Below, one piece after another: positions 18,723-28,259 of a DNA stretch of 64,000 bases. The stretch is taken from positions 1-64,000 of the forward strand of contig NZ_JAGGOJ010000008.1 of the NCBI RefSeq assembly GCF_018614575.1. The letters are read 5' to 3'. The position numbers and the translations under genes were made by a program. Below the pieces are notes generated by a model, which saw only the letters and a list, made by a program, of their open reading frames with translations, had not been told where the DNA came from and searched no databases. Position 1 is the stretch's first letter, and the number at the start of each line of letters is the position of its first letter. This stretch comes from Streptomyces sp. ISL-10 (GTDB lineage: Bacteria; Actinomycetota; Actinomycetes; Streptomycetales; Streptomycetaceae).

Positions 18723-19110
18723 GGGACCTCTTCTCGGGGGGTGTCCGGGGCGCGGCAGGACGGCGGAGACCTCCCGCAGATGACGGTGCAGAATGCCATG
18801 AGGATCCCCCGCCGGCAGCCACTGTTCGCGGATTTTCGCCACACAGGTGTAGTTGGTGTCGCAGACGTTGGCGAGGGGCGCCTCGCCCGCCTGCGTGACC
18901 AGCTGGTACGCGTCGAGCGTGGACAGGCGGTAGTCGCGGGCCGGCCACGCACCAGGTCCAACGGCCCGTACCCGGCAGGCTGTCACCCGCCGTCCTCGAC
19001 GGACGGCGCGGCCCCGGCGGCCCGGGGCCCGGCCGTCCGTGCCCGGCACTCCGTGCCGCCGGAGCCGAAGTGCGCGTGGTCGGCCGGGCCGCCGGCGGCG
19101 TCCCAGGGCG
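18723..19110 (-). other. 388-bp region with an unassigned coding-like segment
   Basis: Upstream of the amidase pseudogene the minus frame remains open and reads protein-like at about 18770-18945 (DYRLSTLDAYQLVTQAGEAP, LANVCDTNYTCVAKIREQW). I do not recognise it. With a possible GTG at 18986 it could be the remnant of a second damaged gene, since no stop separates it from the amidase frame. The rest of the gap shows nothing definable. Confidence 0.35.
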
Positions 19111-20433
19111 TCAGTCCTCCGCCGCCCGTTCGCCCAGCGCCAGCGCCAGCGCCGACGCCGGGTCCGCGGACGCCGGACCCGCCGGGGCCCACACCGAACG
19201 CTCACGGCGGTACGGCCACCACCGGCCGTCCGTGCCCAGACGGAGTTGCACCTGCCCACCGACCACCGTCCATCGCGCCACGCCTGCCGCCCGCAGCCTG
19301 GGGCGGCCGGACGCGTCCGTCTCCGCCCACGCCTCGTCGAGGGCCGTCTCCGCTCGTGCCAGCAGCGCCGGGTCCGGTGCGAAGTCCTCCTCCAGGACCT
19401 GGAGTCCGGCGGCACCGCCGTACCGCCACGCCCGCACGGCGAGGGCGAGCTCCGCACGATCGCGCCCCGTGCCGGCGGCGATACGGCCCGCGACGACCGG
19501 TCCCGGGGACGACGCCGCCATCCGTACCGCGTCCTGGTCGCGCGTCAGGACGGGCGGCGCCGGATGCTCCTCGTGCCCCGGCGCGAGTGCCTGCATCAGC
19601 AGCAGAAGGGCACGCACGGCAGCGTCCTCCACGAGGAACTCCAGCGCGTTGGGGTCGACACCGGGCGCCGGAAGCGTCTCCGTGTCGAGCGCGGGCGCGG
19701 GGCCCGCCTCCTCCGGCAGGGGCGGAGGAGGCGGCAGCGGCGGCAGGATGTCCCGCGCCGCGAACGTCTCGTCCGCCCGTACCCCCGGAGAATCCCGCAC
19801 CTCTGCATCCCGCGCATCCCCCGCACCCTCCGGCTCCCGCGGTGACGGTGTGCTCGCGCGCGCCACACTGCGCGCCTGGAGCTCGTCCAGCAGCCTTCGC
19901 TCCGCCCGCCCCCGCATCAGCAGCAGCACGAACGGGTCCTGGTCCAGCAGGCGAGCGACCTGGTAGCAGAGCGCGGCCGTGTGCGGACAGTGGTCCCACG
20001 CGTCGCAGCCGCACTCGGGCTCCAGGTCACCGATCCCGGGCAGGAGCTCCACTCCGGCCGCCGCCGCGTCCTCCACCAGGTGCGGCGGCATCTCCCGGTC
20101 GAGCAGGGCGGCGATGTGGCCGGCCCGGTCCACCGCCATGTCGAGGAACCGGTCCCACTCCTCCTCGTCCAGTTCCTGCAGCAGCACATCGCTGCGGTAC
20201 CCGGTGCCGTCCCGGTCACGGACGACCGCGGTGATGCGGCCGGGACGCACCGACACCGCGCCGACCGCGCCCTCGCGGGCATGCCTGCGGCCCTTCTTCA
20301 GCTGTTCGCCGTCCAGCGCGGTGTCCTCCAGCGCCTTGAGCCAGGCCTGCCCCCACCAGGTCTGCGCGAAGCCCCTGCCCCGGGCGGGAGGCAACGCGTC
20401 GAACGTCCGCTCCATGTCAGGTGACCCGCTCAT
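19111..20433 (-). CDS. SWIM zinc-finger protein
   Basis: 440 aa. A SWIM zinc motif (CGCDAWDHCPHTAALCY, CxC...CxH) lies near residues 140-156, after an N-terminal WWGQAWLKALE block and a VSVRPGRITAVV strand region. The C-terminal half is Ala/Pro/Glu-rich with a PLPPPPPLPEE linker. SWIM domains bind DNA or protein, and this family regularly pairs with SNF2 helicases in actinobacteria. The ATG at 20433 overlaps the helicase stop (ATGA), so the two are co-translated. A probable DNA-transaction or repair accessory; its precise role is unknown. Confidence 0.88.
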   Translation of the reverse strand: MSGSPDMERTFDALPPARGRGFAQTWWGQAWLKALEDTALDGEQLKKGRRHAREGAVGAVSVRPGRITAVVRDRDGTGYRSDVLLQELDEEEWDRFLDMAVDRAGHIAALLDREMPPHLVEDAAAAGVELLPGIGDLEPECGCDAWDHCPHTAALCYQVARLLDQDPFVLLLMRGRAERRLLDELQARSVARASTPSPREPEGAGDARDAEVRDSPGVRADETFAARDILPPLPPPPPLPEEAGPAPALDTETLPAPGVDPNALEFLVEDAAVRALLLLMQALAPGHEEHPAPPVLTRDQDAVRMAASSPGPVVAGRIAAGTGRDRAELALAVRAWRYGGAAGLQVLEEDFAPDPALLARAETALDEAWAETDASGRPRLRAAGVARWTVVGGQVQLRLGTDGRWWPYRRERSVWAPAGPASADPASALALALGERAAED

Positions 20434-23408
20434 CGTCCATCCCCCCGCAGTTCCACCAGTTCCGCCAGTTCGGCGTCGGTCAGCTCTGTCAGCGCCGCCT
20501 CGCCGGTGCCGAGCACCGCGTCCGCAAGCTCCTTCTTCCTGTCCAGCATCCGCGCGATACGGTCCTCGATCGTGCCCTCGGCGATGAGCCGGTGCACCTG
20601 CACGGGCCGGTCCTGGCCGATGCGGTACGCACGGTCGGTGGCCTGCGCCTCGACGGCGGGATTCCACCAGCGGTCGAAGTGCACCACGTGCTCCGCCCTG
20701 GTGAGGTTGAGCCCCGTGCCCGCGGCCTTCAACGACAGCAGGAAGACCGGCACTTCGCCGTTCTGGAAGCGGTGGACCATGGCCTCGCGCTCGGCGACGG
20801 GCGTACCGCCGTGCAGGAACTGGGTCCGCACGCCCCGCCCTGCCAGATGTTCCTCGAGGAGCCGTGCCATCTGCACGTACTGGGTGAACACCAGCACGCT
20901 CGCGTCCTCGGCCAGGATCGTGTCCAGCAGCTCGTCCAGCAGTTCGAGCTTTCCGGAGCGGTCCGCGATCCGCGGACGCTCCTCCTTCAGGTACTGCGCG
21001 GGGTGGTTGCAGATCTGCTTGAGCCCGGTGAGCAGCTTGACCACCAGACCGCGCCGTTCCATGCCGCCGGCCTCCGAGATCGCGGCGAGGGTCTCGCGCA
21101 CCACCGCCTCGTACAGTCCGGCCTGTTCGGCGGTGAGGGACACCGTGCGGTCGGTCTCGGTCTTGGGCGGCAGTTCGGGCGCGATGCCCGGATCCGACTT
21201 GCGCCTGCGCAGCAGGAACGGCCGGACGAGCGCCGAGAGCCGGGCGGCGGCCGCGGGGTCGCCCCCCTCCACCGCCTGGGCGTAGCGCGTACGGAACGTG
21301 CCGAGCCGGCCGAGAAGGCCCGGTGTGGTCCAGTCGAGGATCGCCCACAGTTCGGAGAGGTTGTTCTCCACGGGCGTTCCGCTGAGCGCGACGCGCGCCT
21401 TGGTCCCGATGGTGCGCAGCTGCCGGGCGGTCGCCGAGTACGGGTTCTTCACGTGCTGGGCCTCGTCGGCAACGACCATGCCCCAGGCAGCCCCGGCGAG
21501 CCGTGCCGCGTCCAGACGCATCGTGCCGTACGTCGTCAGCACGAACTCGCCCTCCTCCAGGCCGTCGAGGGAGCGGTTCGGGCCGTGGAAGCGCCGCACC
21601 GGCGTGCCGGGGGCGAAACGCTCGATCTCCCGCTGCCAGTTGCCCATCAGGGAGGTGGGGCAGACGACGAGGGTCGGCCCCGCGGCCGAGGGTTCGGTCT
21701 GCCGGTGCAGATGGAGCGCGATCAGCGTGATGGTCTTGCCGAGCCCCATGTCGTCGGCCAGACAGCCGCCGAGGCCGAGCGACGTCATCCGGTGGAGCCA
21801 GTTGAGGCCCCGCAGCTGGTAGTCGCGCAAGGTGGCGGCCAGGGCGGTGGGCTGGGCGACCTCCTGCCGGCCGCCCTCCGGGTCTGTGAGCTCTTCGCGC
21901 AGCCGTTCCAGCGGCCCGGACGCCGTCACCTCGACGCGCCGGCCGTCGACCTCGGCGGAACCGGTGAGCGCGGCCCCGAGCGCGTCGATCGGCGCCAGCT
22001 TGCGGTCCTGGCCGGCCCGGGCCCGCCGGGCTTCCTCGGGGTCGATGAGAACCCATTCGTCGCGCAGCCGCACCAGGGGGCGCCCGGCCTCGGCGAGTCG
22101 GTCCAGCTCGGCCCGCGTGAGCTCCTTGTCGCCGAGCGAGAAACGCCAGTTGAAGGAGAGGAGGGCGTCGGCCGACAGGAAGGACGGCAGCCCGGACGAC
22201 TCCCGGCCGACCGCATCGGCCCCGCTGCCTGTCGTGTCTGTCCGCGTGTCCGTCGCGCCGCCGTCCGCCGGCCCGACGACCGCGCGGGCGGTGAGACGCC
22301 GGGCCAGCTGCCGGGGCCAGTGCACCTGCAGCCCGGTCGCCGCGAGGGCCCGCGTGGCGTCGCCCAGAAGTTCGGCGATCTCCTCGTCGGCGAGCTCGAT
22401 CGCGCCGGGCACGGCGGCGTGCAGCAGCGGGGCGAGCGGAGGCCAGGCGCGCGCGGCACGACGGAGCGCGAGCAGGGCGTCGAGCCGGGTACGGGAGCCG
22501 AAGGCGGCGGCGGAGGGGCTCGTACCGGCCCAGACATCGGCGGCGTCGGCAACCAGAGCCGGATCGCTCACGCTGTGCATCTGCACCACGCCCCGGAACG
22601 CCGGCCGACCGTCCCCGTCCGCATCCGCGTGAGCCACGTCGAGCCCCAACACCTCTATACGCAGGGACAGTCGTACGCCGGCGTCGTGTCCGGCGGCGAT
22701 GTCGGCCACCCAGGCGCGCTGGTCGGGCAGCCGCAGAGGCTCCTGGGCGGCGAACGCCGCACCGCCCGCCGCGAGCGGAGCCGCGGGGCTGCGGGGCAGC
22801 GTGTCGGCCACGGCGTCGACGAACTCCCGCAGCAGCCGCTCCGGTTCGGGCAGCAGCAGCGTTTCCGCCGCGGGGGCGAGAGGTACCGCATGCGCGGCAG
22901 GAGGCATGGACGCCGCGAGCGTGCGCAGCCGGTCCAGGTCCTGGGGAGTGAGCGGCCCCATGCGCCACGCGTCGTTGTCGGTCGCGCTCAGCCCGGGCAA
23001 CAGCAGTCCGCGTGCGGCCAGTTGCAACGCGACCACCGCGGCGGCGCCCCAGAACGCGGCCGTGCCCGACGCACCGGGAAGGGTGCGTGCGCGGGTCAGT
23101 AGGGGCAGTGCGTCGCCCATGGGCACGAGCAGTGCCGGTACCTCGCAAGTGCGCAGGTCGTCCGTGACGATCGTGATCCGGCCGGGCAGGCCGACGCGGC
23201 CGTCGGGGACCGGCGACAGGTCACCGTCGGGCAGGGAGTCGGGCTGGGAGTCGGGCAGAGAGTCGGGCAGGAGGAAGGCCATGCGGCCGGTCCTGGCCGG
23301 ATCGCCCGGCAGGAACACAGCTGGGCAGCCGGCGAGGGCGTGGACGGCGGCCAGGGAGAGTGCGGGTTCGGCGGACGGGGACGGCGGTGCCGTGGGAGGC
23401 ATGTGCAC
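20430..23408 (-). CDS. SNF2-family DNA translocase/helicase
   Basis: 992 aa. A family-specific N-terminal region (about 1-490) precedes a two-lobe SNF2 motor: LRDYQLRGLNWL, Walker A DMGLGKT, Walker B as DEAQ, SGTPVENNLSELW, then FTQYVQM, LSLKAAGTGLNLT and the DRAYRIGQ motif VI. It should use ATP to translocate on DNA and displace proteins. An imperfect LPDSLPDSQPDSLPDG repeat lies near residue 50. The GTG at 23408 or the ATG at 23402 is the start. Operonic with the SWIM gene. Confidence 0.93.
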   Translation of the reverse strand: MHMPPTAPPSPSAEPALSLAAVHALAGCPAVFLPGDPARTGRMAFLLPDSLPDSQPDSLPDGDLSPVPDGRVGLPGRITIVTDDLRTCEVPALLVPMGDALPLLTRARTLPGASGTAAFWGAAAVVALQLAARGLLLPGLSATDNDAWRMGPLTPQDLDRLRTLAASMPPAAHAVPLAPAAETLLLPEPERLLREFVDAVADTLPRSPAAPLAAGGAAFAAQEPLRLPDQRAWVADIAAGHDAGVRLSLRIEVLGLDVAHADADGDGRPAFRGVVQMHSVSDPALVADAADVWAGTSPSAAAFGSRTRLDALLALRRAARAWPPLAPLLHAAVPGAIELADEEIAELLGDATRALAATGLQVHWPRQLARRLTARAVVGPADGGATDTRTDTTGSGADAVGRESSGLPSFLSADALLSFNWRFSLGDKELTRAELDRLAEAGRPLVRLRDEWVLIDPEEARRARAGQDRKLAPIDALGAALTGSAEVDGRRVEVTASGPLERLREELTDPEGGRQEVAQPTALAATLRDYQLRGLNWLHRMTSLGLGGCLADDMGLGKTITLIALHLHRQTEPSAAGPTLVVCPTSLMGNWQREIERFAPGTPVRRFHGPNRSLDGLEEGEFVLTTYGTMRLDAARLAGAAWGMVVADEAQHVKNPYSATARQLRTIGTKARVALSGTPVENNLSELWAILDWTTPGLLGRLGTFRTRYAQAVEGGDPAAAARLSALVRPFLLRRRKSDPGIAPELPPKTETDRTVSLTAEQAGLYEAVVRETLAAISEAGGMERRGLVVKLLTGLKQICNHPAQYLKEERPRIADRSGKLELLDELLDTILAEDASVLVFTQYVQMARLLEEHLAGRGVRTQFLHGGTPVAEREAMVHRFQNGEVPVFLLSLKAAGTGLNLTRAEHVVHFDRWWNPAVEAQATDRAYRIGQDRPVQVHRLIAEGTIEDRIARMLDRKKELADAVLGTGEAALTELTDAELAELVELRGDGR

Positions 23409-23737
23409 AGTGAAGACGCATTCCTCAAATTTGACTACTTGGAGCCGGAGCCGCCGAGGGTAGCCGACTCACGTCATGTCGCGCGCGCGATCGGCGTGTG
23501 ATGCGTACCACTGCCTCCGACGGGCGCGGCGAGAGCGGTGCAGCCGGCACCAGTCCGGTGGGCGGGTCTGCCCCCGAGGGATCCGGGTGGTGGCGTCATG
23601 GCCCCCGCAGTACCGCGATCCCTACGTTGTGTGCAGGTCGCGGCACTCGTGCGGCGGGCACGGAGGACGACCCGGCACCGACCGCCGGCCCGGGCGTCGC
23701 AGCCGGTCCGGCCCCCGACCTCAGCTGCGATCCCCAG

Positions 23738-23829
23738 TCCTGCGTTCCAAGTCCTGCATCCCAGCCTCGCCAGTCCTGCGTCCCAGGTCCCGCATCCCAG
23801 GTCCTGCATTCCAAGCTCTGCATCCAAGG
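23738..23829. repeat. Six degenerate 14-bp tandem repeats upstream of the desaturase
   Basis: Copies of TCCTGCRTYCCARG start at 23738, 23752, 23774, 23788, 23802 and 23816, with an 8-bp interruption after the second. They end 22 bp before the desaturase start codon, inside the 443-bp region (23409-23851) that separates two divergent genes. The frame they occupy is open but low-complexity on both strands, and I read them as non-coding. Possible regulator binding array or replication-slippage product. Confidence 0.8.
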
Positions 23830-23851
23830 CTCCTACAGACCGGAGATCGCC

Positions 23852-25006
23852 ATGCCTCAGGCCACCGCCTCCCTCACGGCCCGTGCCGCCGAGCCACCCG
23901 CCCGCGGCACCGGACCGGGAGCGCCCGACGGCGGGGCCGGACGGGGAGCGCCTGGGCGTGCGGGTGCCGGGAGCGAGTTCGCGCCACTGCTGCGGAGCGT
24001 CAAGGAGCAGGGACTCCTGGAACGCCGACCCGGCTGGTATGCCCGGGGCATCACCGTGAACCTGCTGGCGCTCGCGGCGGTGATCACCGGCATGGCGCTG
24101 GCGGGCGGATCCTGGTGGGTGCTCCTGCTCGCACCGCTCCTCGCCCTGTTCTCCGCCCGCGGCGCCTTCTTCGGCCATGACGCCGGCCACGCGCAGATCA
24201 CCGGCGACCGCGGCAGAAGCCGCCTCATCCAGCTCGTCCACGCCAACCTGCTCCTCGGTATGAGTCAGGAGTGGTGGAACGACAAGCACAACCGGCACCA
24301 CGCCAACCCCAACCATGTGGACAAGGACCCCGACGTCGCGCCCGACGTCCTGGTCTTCACCAGCCGGCAGGCCACCGGGCGCAAGGGCCTCTACGGGTGG
24401 CTCACCCGGCACCAGGCCTGGCTGTTCTTCCCCCTCACCACCCTCGAAGGCATCGCGCTGAAGGTCTATGGATTCCGGGCGGTCTTCTCCCGTACGCCCT
24501 CGGTCCGCCAGAGCGGGCGCGACCGGGCCGTCGAAGCGGTCCTGCTCCTCGCCCACGTCGCCGCGTACGCGACCCTGCTGCTGACCACCCTGCCGCCGGC
24601 CCAGGCCCTCGTCTTCGCTGTGCTGCACCAGATGGTCCTCGGGCTCCACCTCGGCATGGCGTTCGCCCCCAACCACAAGGGCATGGAGATGCCCGACGGC
24701 GAACACGGCAAGGACTGGGGCCATCTGCGCCGCCAGGTCCTCACCTCCCGCAACATCCGTGGCGGCCCCCTCACCGACTGGTTCCTGGGCGGCCTCAACT
24801 ACCAGATCGAGCACCATCTCTTCCCGAGCATGCCGCGGCCCCATCTCGCGCTCGCACGCCCCCTGGTCCGCGCCCACTGCCGCGCGCTGTCCGTTCCGTA
24901 CACCGAGACCGGGTTGCTCGACTCCTACCGCCAGGCCCTGGCCCATCTGCACGACGTCGGCCAATCTCTGCGCGAGGGTGCCACGGGAACCGGCGGGCGG
25001 GCGTGA
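23852..25006 (+). CDS. Membrane fatty-acid desaturase
   Basis: 384-aa acyl desaturase of the di-iron membrane type. The three histidine boxes are HDAGH (near residue 108), HNRHH (near 149) and QIEHH (near 322); the last is the front-end/delta-6-like form. Hydrophobic segments at about 70-105 and 225-260 anchor it. It would introduce a double bond into acyl lipids using O2 and an external electron donor. The ATG at 23852 is chosen (CGGAG 6 bp upstream), because the long upstream extension covers the 14-bp repeats and looks non-coding. Cold- or membrane-stress regulation is plausible but not shown. Confidence 0.92.
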   Translation: MPQATASLTARAAEPPARGTGPGAPDGGAGRGAPGRAGAGSEFAPLLRSVKEQGLLERRPGWYARGITVNLLALAAVITGMALAGGSWWVLLLAPLLALFSARGAFFGHDAGHAQITGDRGRSRLIQLVHANLLLGMSQEWWNDKHNRHHANPNHVDKDPDVAPDVLVFTSRQATGRKGLYGWLTRHQAWLFFPLTTLEGIALKVYGFRAVFSRTPSVRQSGRDRAVEAVLLLAHVAAYATLLLTTLPPAQALVFAVLHQMVLGLHLGMAFAPNHKGMEMPDGEHGKDWGHLRRQVLTSRNIRGGPLTDWFLGGLNYQIEHHLFPSMPRPHLALARPLVRAHCRALSVPYTETGLLDSYRQALAHLHDVGQSLREGATGTGGRA

Positions 25007-25052
25007 GCGTTGTTCCAGTGGAGCGGCCATGGCCGCGGAGGAGGCGACGGAC

Positions 25053-25264
<212 letters not shown>

Positions 25265-25290
25265 GGTCGCTGAGGGCCCCGAGGGGCGGG

Positions 25291-25317
25291 GGCGGGCCGC
25301 ACCTTGTGCGGCCCGCC
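25291..25317 (+). terminator. Strong hairpin terminator after the desaturase operon
   Basis: Perfect 12-bp stem GGCGGGCCGCAC / GTGCGGCCCGCC with a 3-nt loop (CTT) and TTCC after it, 56 bp beyond the small membrane protein stop. Confidence 0.8.
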
Positions 25318-25395
25318 TTCCGTGCGCGCGCCGCGTGTTCTTCCCGAAGGGGTAGGGTCGTGAATGATCACCGGCGCGGGAGGGGAGCTCGGACG

Positions 25396-25938
25396 ATGGG
25401 TGCGGCAGTCACGGCGGTCAGCAGCAACGGGGTGTACGCGTTCACCAAGCCGAACCGCGAGAGCATCACGCTGCTCGCGGGACTCGGGGTGGAGGGCGAC
25501 GTCCACGCGGGCGTGACGGTCAAGCACCGGTCACGGATCGCGCAGGACCCGACCCAACCCAATCTCCGTCAGGTGCACCTCATCCACGAGGAGCTGTTCA
25601 CCGAGCTGGCGGCCGCCGGTTTCGAGGTCGCCCCCGGAGCCCTCGGGGAGAACGTGACGACCACGGGGATCGACCTGCTGTCCCTCCCCGTGGGGACACT
25701 GCTGGGGCTCGGTGCGGAAGCGGTCGTCGAGGTCACCGGCCTGCGGAACCCCTGCGTGCAGATCGACGCCTTCCAGGACGGCCTGCTCAGGCAGGTCGTC
25801 GGCCGCGATGCTTCCGGTGCGATCGTGCGCAAGGCCGGAATCATGAGCGTGGTGAGGACGGGCGGCGTGGTCCGCCCGGGCGATCCCATCACGGTTGAAC
25901 TGCCCGCGGGCCCGCACCGCCGGCTCGAACGGGTCTGA
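25396..25938 (+). CDS. MOSC-domain protein
   Basis: 180-aa beta-barrel MOSC (MOCO sulfurase C-terminal) protein, a family implicated in molybdenum-cofactor or sulfur-carrier binding, such as YiiM-like proteins. Visible are GLGVEGDVHAG, RQVHLIHEEL, PGALGENVTTTGIDL and the conserved cysteine in GLRNPCVQIDAF. Cytoplasmic. The ATG is preceded by GGGAGGGGAG. It stands alone between a terminator and a convergent gene, so the physiological partner is unknown. Confidence 0.9.
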   Translation: MGAAVTAVSSNGVYAFTKPNRESITLLAGLGVEGDVHAGVTVKHRSRIAQDPTQPNLRQVHLIHEELFTELAAAGFEVAPGALGENVTTTGIDLLSLPVGTLLGLGAEAVVEVTGLRNPCVQIDAFQDGLLRQVVGRDASGAIVRKAGIMSVVRTGGVVRPGDPITVELPAGPHRRLERV

Positions 25939-26098
25939 GGACCGCCCCGAGCGGGAAACCGAAGAAGCCGCGGGCCGAAGAGGTCCAAGGCCCCCGTTCG
26001 ACGGGGCCGAGGAGCGTCGTCCGGAGGGGGCGGAGAGCCGCCTCCGCTCAACAGGGTGGGACCGCAGCGAGCGGCAGCCCCCACCGGTGCCGTCGCAT

Positions 26099-26180
26099 CC
26101 ATCGCCGTCGGCAACCATGCCGGGCAACCATCGCCGGCAACCACGCGGGGAAACCATCGCCGTCGGCAACAACGGCCGGC
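26099..26180. repeat. Degenerate short tandem repeats between convergent genes
   Basis: The 16-mer CATCGCCGTCGGCAAC occurs exactly at 26100-26115 and 26155-26170, with three related units (CCATGCCGGGCAA, CCATCGCCGGCAA, CCACGCGGGGAAA) between. It fills the end of the gap between the MOSC gene and the convergent hypothetical gene. No function is evident. Confidence 0.7.
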
Positions 26181-26182
26181 GC

Positions 26183-27019
26183 TCACGCCGGATGGACGGC
26201 CACCTTCTCCAACGCCTCCAGCAGCCCTGGGAGCTCCGGTCCCCGGCCCACGGGGATCACCTCGCCCGGTTCCTCGTCCAGCAGGAGGAACGCGATGTCG
26301 TCCGTCCTCGCGACCATGGACCAGCCGGGCCCGTCGGCCCGGATCATGCGAGCCCCTCCGGGGGCGAACGACGAACGGACCCGTCCGGGCGGCGGAGCCG
26401 ATTCCGTGTAGGCGCGGGCTTCCCCGAGCGCGCGGCGTACGCCCTCGCTCAGCCCGCCCGACCTCGTACCGGCCGGGACCTCGCCGGACCCGGTCGCCCG
26501 GCCGGTATCGGTGCCGTCGGCGTCCGGTCCGTCGAGGCCGGTCCGATCGCGCCACTGCGCCCACTGCAGGGCGACCTCGTCGGCCCCCAGTCGGCGCTGG
26601 GCCGGGCCCCAGCGGCCCGTGTCCGGCGGGGCGAGCGGCGTCGGGTCGCCCTCCTCGGGCGCCGGGTCGTGGGGCGCGGGCAGGTTGGGCGCGGCGACAG
26701 CGACGGCCAGGGGCCAGCCGGGCAGCGCGGCGACCATCGAGCGCTCGTCGGGGGAGAGGTCGTACTCCATGCCGCAGTCCCACGAGGCGATGGCGACGGC
26801 GACGAGCGACACGTCGTCGACCACCACGGTCCAGCGGGCGCCTTCGCCGTCCTGGCCGAGGACCAGTCCGTACCCCTCTTCAAACGGTTCGAGCGCGAGC
26901 GCCCGGCAGGCCGCCGGATAGTCGTCACCGAGCACGCTGGGGAACTGCGCGGGCGTGAGCAGCACCGCGGTCAGCACATAGAGCGCGTCGTCGTCCCCGG
27001 CCTCTTCCGCCCCGGCCAC
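26183..27019 (-). CDS. Hypothetical cytoplasmic protein
   Basis: 278 aa, acidic, no signal peptide or membrane helix. Two ordered parts (residues 12-115, TVVVDDVSLVAVAIASWDCG; residues 225-278, MVARTDDIAFLLLDEEPGE) flank a Pro/Asp-rich linker. GTG start with GGGGAGG 5-6 bp upstream. It resembles conserved actinobacterial proteins without assigned function. The next gene upstream on the same strand is 74 bp away. Confidence 0.75.
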   Translation of the reverse strand: MAGAEEAGDDDALYVLTAVLLTPAQFPSVLGDDYPAACRALALEPFEEGYGLVLGQDGEGARWTVVVDDVSLVAVAIASWDCGMEYDLSPDERSMVAALPGWPLAVAVAAPNLPAPHDPAPEEGDPTPLAPPDTGRWGPAQRRLGADEVALQWAQWRDRTGLDGPDADGTDTGRATGSGEVPAGTRSGGLSEGVRRALGEARAYTESAPPPGRVRSSFAPGGARMIRADGPGWSMVARTDDIAFLLLDEEPGEVIPVGRGPELPGLLEALEKVAVHPA

Positions 27020-27093
27020 GGCAACCTCCCCATCCGATCGTTCGTCGGCGCACCTTAACCAGTGAGTAACCCGCCCGTCGAGGGTATGCGGAA

Positions 27094-27405
27094 CTAAATC
27101 GGTCGGGACGGTTCCGTTCCGGGCAGGCCCAGGAGACCGCGCGCGACCGACTCCACCGGCTCGTTCCGCTCACGGGCGAGGGCTATGACCGCGCGGCAGG
27201 CGAGCTCGTTGATCCCGAAGACGAGTGCGTCGGGCGCGACCCACCCCGCCGCCTCGTCGATCCGGTCCCAGTCGTCGTCGACGCTCGCCGCGACATACGT
27301 CGCGGCGGCCTCGAACACGTTGTGCTGTGGCGGCCGGTCGTGGCCGGCCGGCTGCACGGGGCGGGCCGGACGGGCGGTGAAGAACTTGCGGAACCGGGCG
27401 AACAC
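27094..27405 (-). CDS. Small hypothetical protein
   Basis: About 103 aa. A basic N-terminus (VFARFRKFF) is followed by a helical region NVFEAAATYVAASVDDDWDRIDEAAGWV and LACRAVIALARE. The GTG at 27405 is preferred because GGGAAGG is 8 bp upstream; GTG 27414 in the same frame has none. Same strand as the 278-aa hypothetical and possibly co-transcribed. Function not recognised. Confidence 0.65.
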   Translation of the reverse strand: MFARFRKFFTARPARPVQPAGHDRPPQHNVFEAAATYVAASVDDDWDRIDEAAGWVAPDALVFGINELACRAVIALARERNEPVESVARGLLGLPGTEPSRPI

Positions 27406-27653
27406 TCGGACCACCTTCCCTGGTGAGAGGGAGCGGCGGATGCCGCCGACTCCTCAAGTCTCCCACCCTCGCACATGGTTCGAACGGGATGGAGCGTGTC
27501 CGAACGGAAGGCGGGGCCGGGCCGCCCCCTTCGGTCTGCGGGCTGCGCCTGTCGCGAGGTGCGCGCCGGTGGCCTGGCCCTGCCGCGAGGTGCGCGCCGG
27601 CGGCGTTCAGGCCCTGCTGCGCTCGTCGCCCTCCCGTCCTCTCCGTATTCGTC

Positions 27654-28259
27654 TCACTCGTCGCCTTGGCGCACGGCCAGGGCGAGGAAGCGGTCGTCCC
27701 GATCGGTGTACGAGGTCATCCGCCAGCCCGAACCGGCAAGGAGGGAACGCAGATTCGGCTCGGCCCGAAGATCGTCGTCGCTGATCGTGCGGCCGTGGCG
27801 GGCGGCGAGTGCCGCGCGGCCGATGGGATGGAACAGGGCGAGCGCCCCACCGGGCCTCACCACGCGTGCCAGCTCGCGCAGGTTGTCAGCCGGCCGCGGC
27901 AGGTGCGAGATCAGCCCCGCGCCGAAGACGGCGTCCAGTGATCTGGAGCGCACCGGGAGGCGGGCGACATCGCCGAGCAGCAGCAGCCCGCTCCTGCCGC
28001 GTCCCGCCCGCCGGGCCTCGGTCAGCATCTCGGGCGTGAGGTCGATGCCCAGCACGCTGCCGCGCGGACCTACGGCGGCGCGCAGCGGTTCCAGCGCACG
28101 CCCCGTGCCGCAGCCGGCGTCGAGCACTCGGTCGCCGGGCCGCAGCCCGAGGTCCGCGACCGCGGCGGCGTACGCGGGGCCGTCGTCGGGGAAGCGGCTG
28201 TCCCAGTCGGCGGCACGCGCGCCGAAGAATTCCTGCACGTGTGTGTGGTCGTCGGCCAT
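27654..28259 (-). CDS. Class I SAM-dependent methyltransferase
   Basis: 201 aa. Methyltransferase-11 fold: VLDAGCGTGRALEPL (motif I), GIDLTPEMLTEAR (motif II), DAVFGAGLISHLPRPADNLRELARVVRPGG (motifs IV-V). The N-terminal HVQEFFGARAADWDSRFPDD is typical of small UbiE-like enzymes. Monocistronic and divergent from the MHYT gene across 431 bp. Substrate unknown. Confidence 0.88.
   Translation of the reverse strand: MADDHTHVQEFFGARAADWDSRFPDDGPAYAAAVADLGLRPGDRVLDAGCGTGRALEPLRAAVGPRGSVLGIDLTPEMLTEARRAGRGRSGLLLLGDVARLPVRSRSLDAVFGAGLISHLPRPADNLRELARVVRPGGALALFHPIGRAALAARHGRTISDDDLRAEPNLRSLLAGSGWRMTSYTDRDDRFLALAVRQGDE

Noticed and set aside
20434..23148. Minus-strand open frame extending the SWIM gene far upstream
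   Set aside because: It runs inside the SNF2 gene in another frame with Arg/Gly/Ala-biased composition; the ATG at 20433 with a stop overlap explains the gene start.
23738..23829. Possible CRISPR array
   Set aside because: Units are contiguous 14-mers without unique spacers and no cas genes are present.
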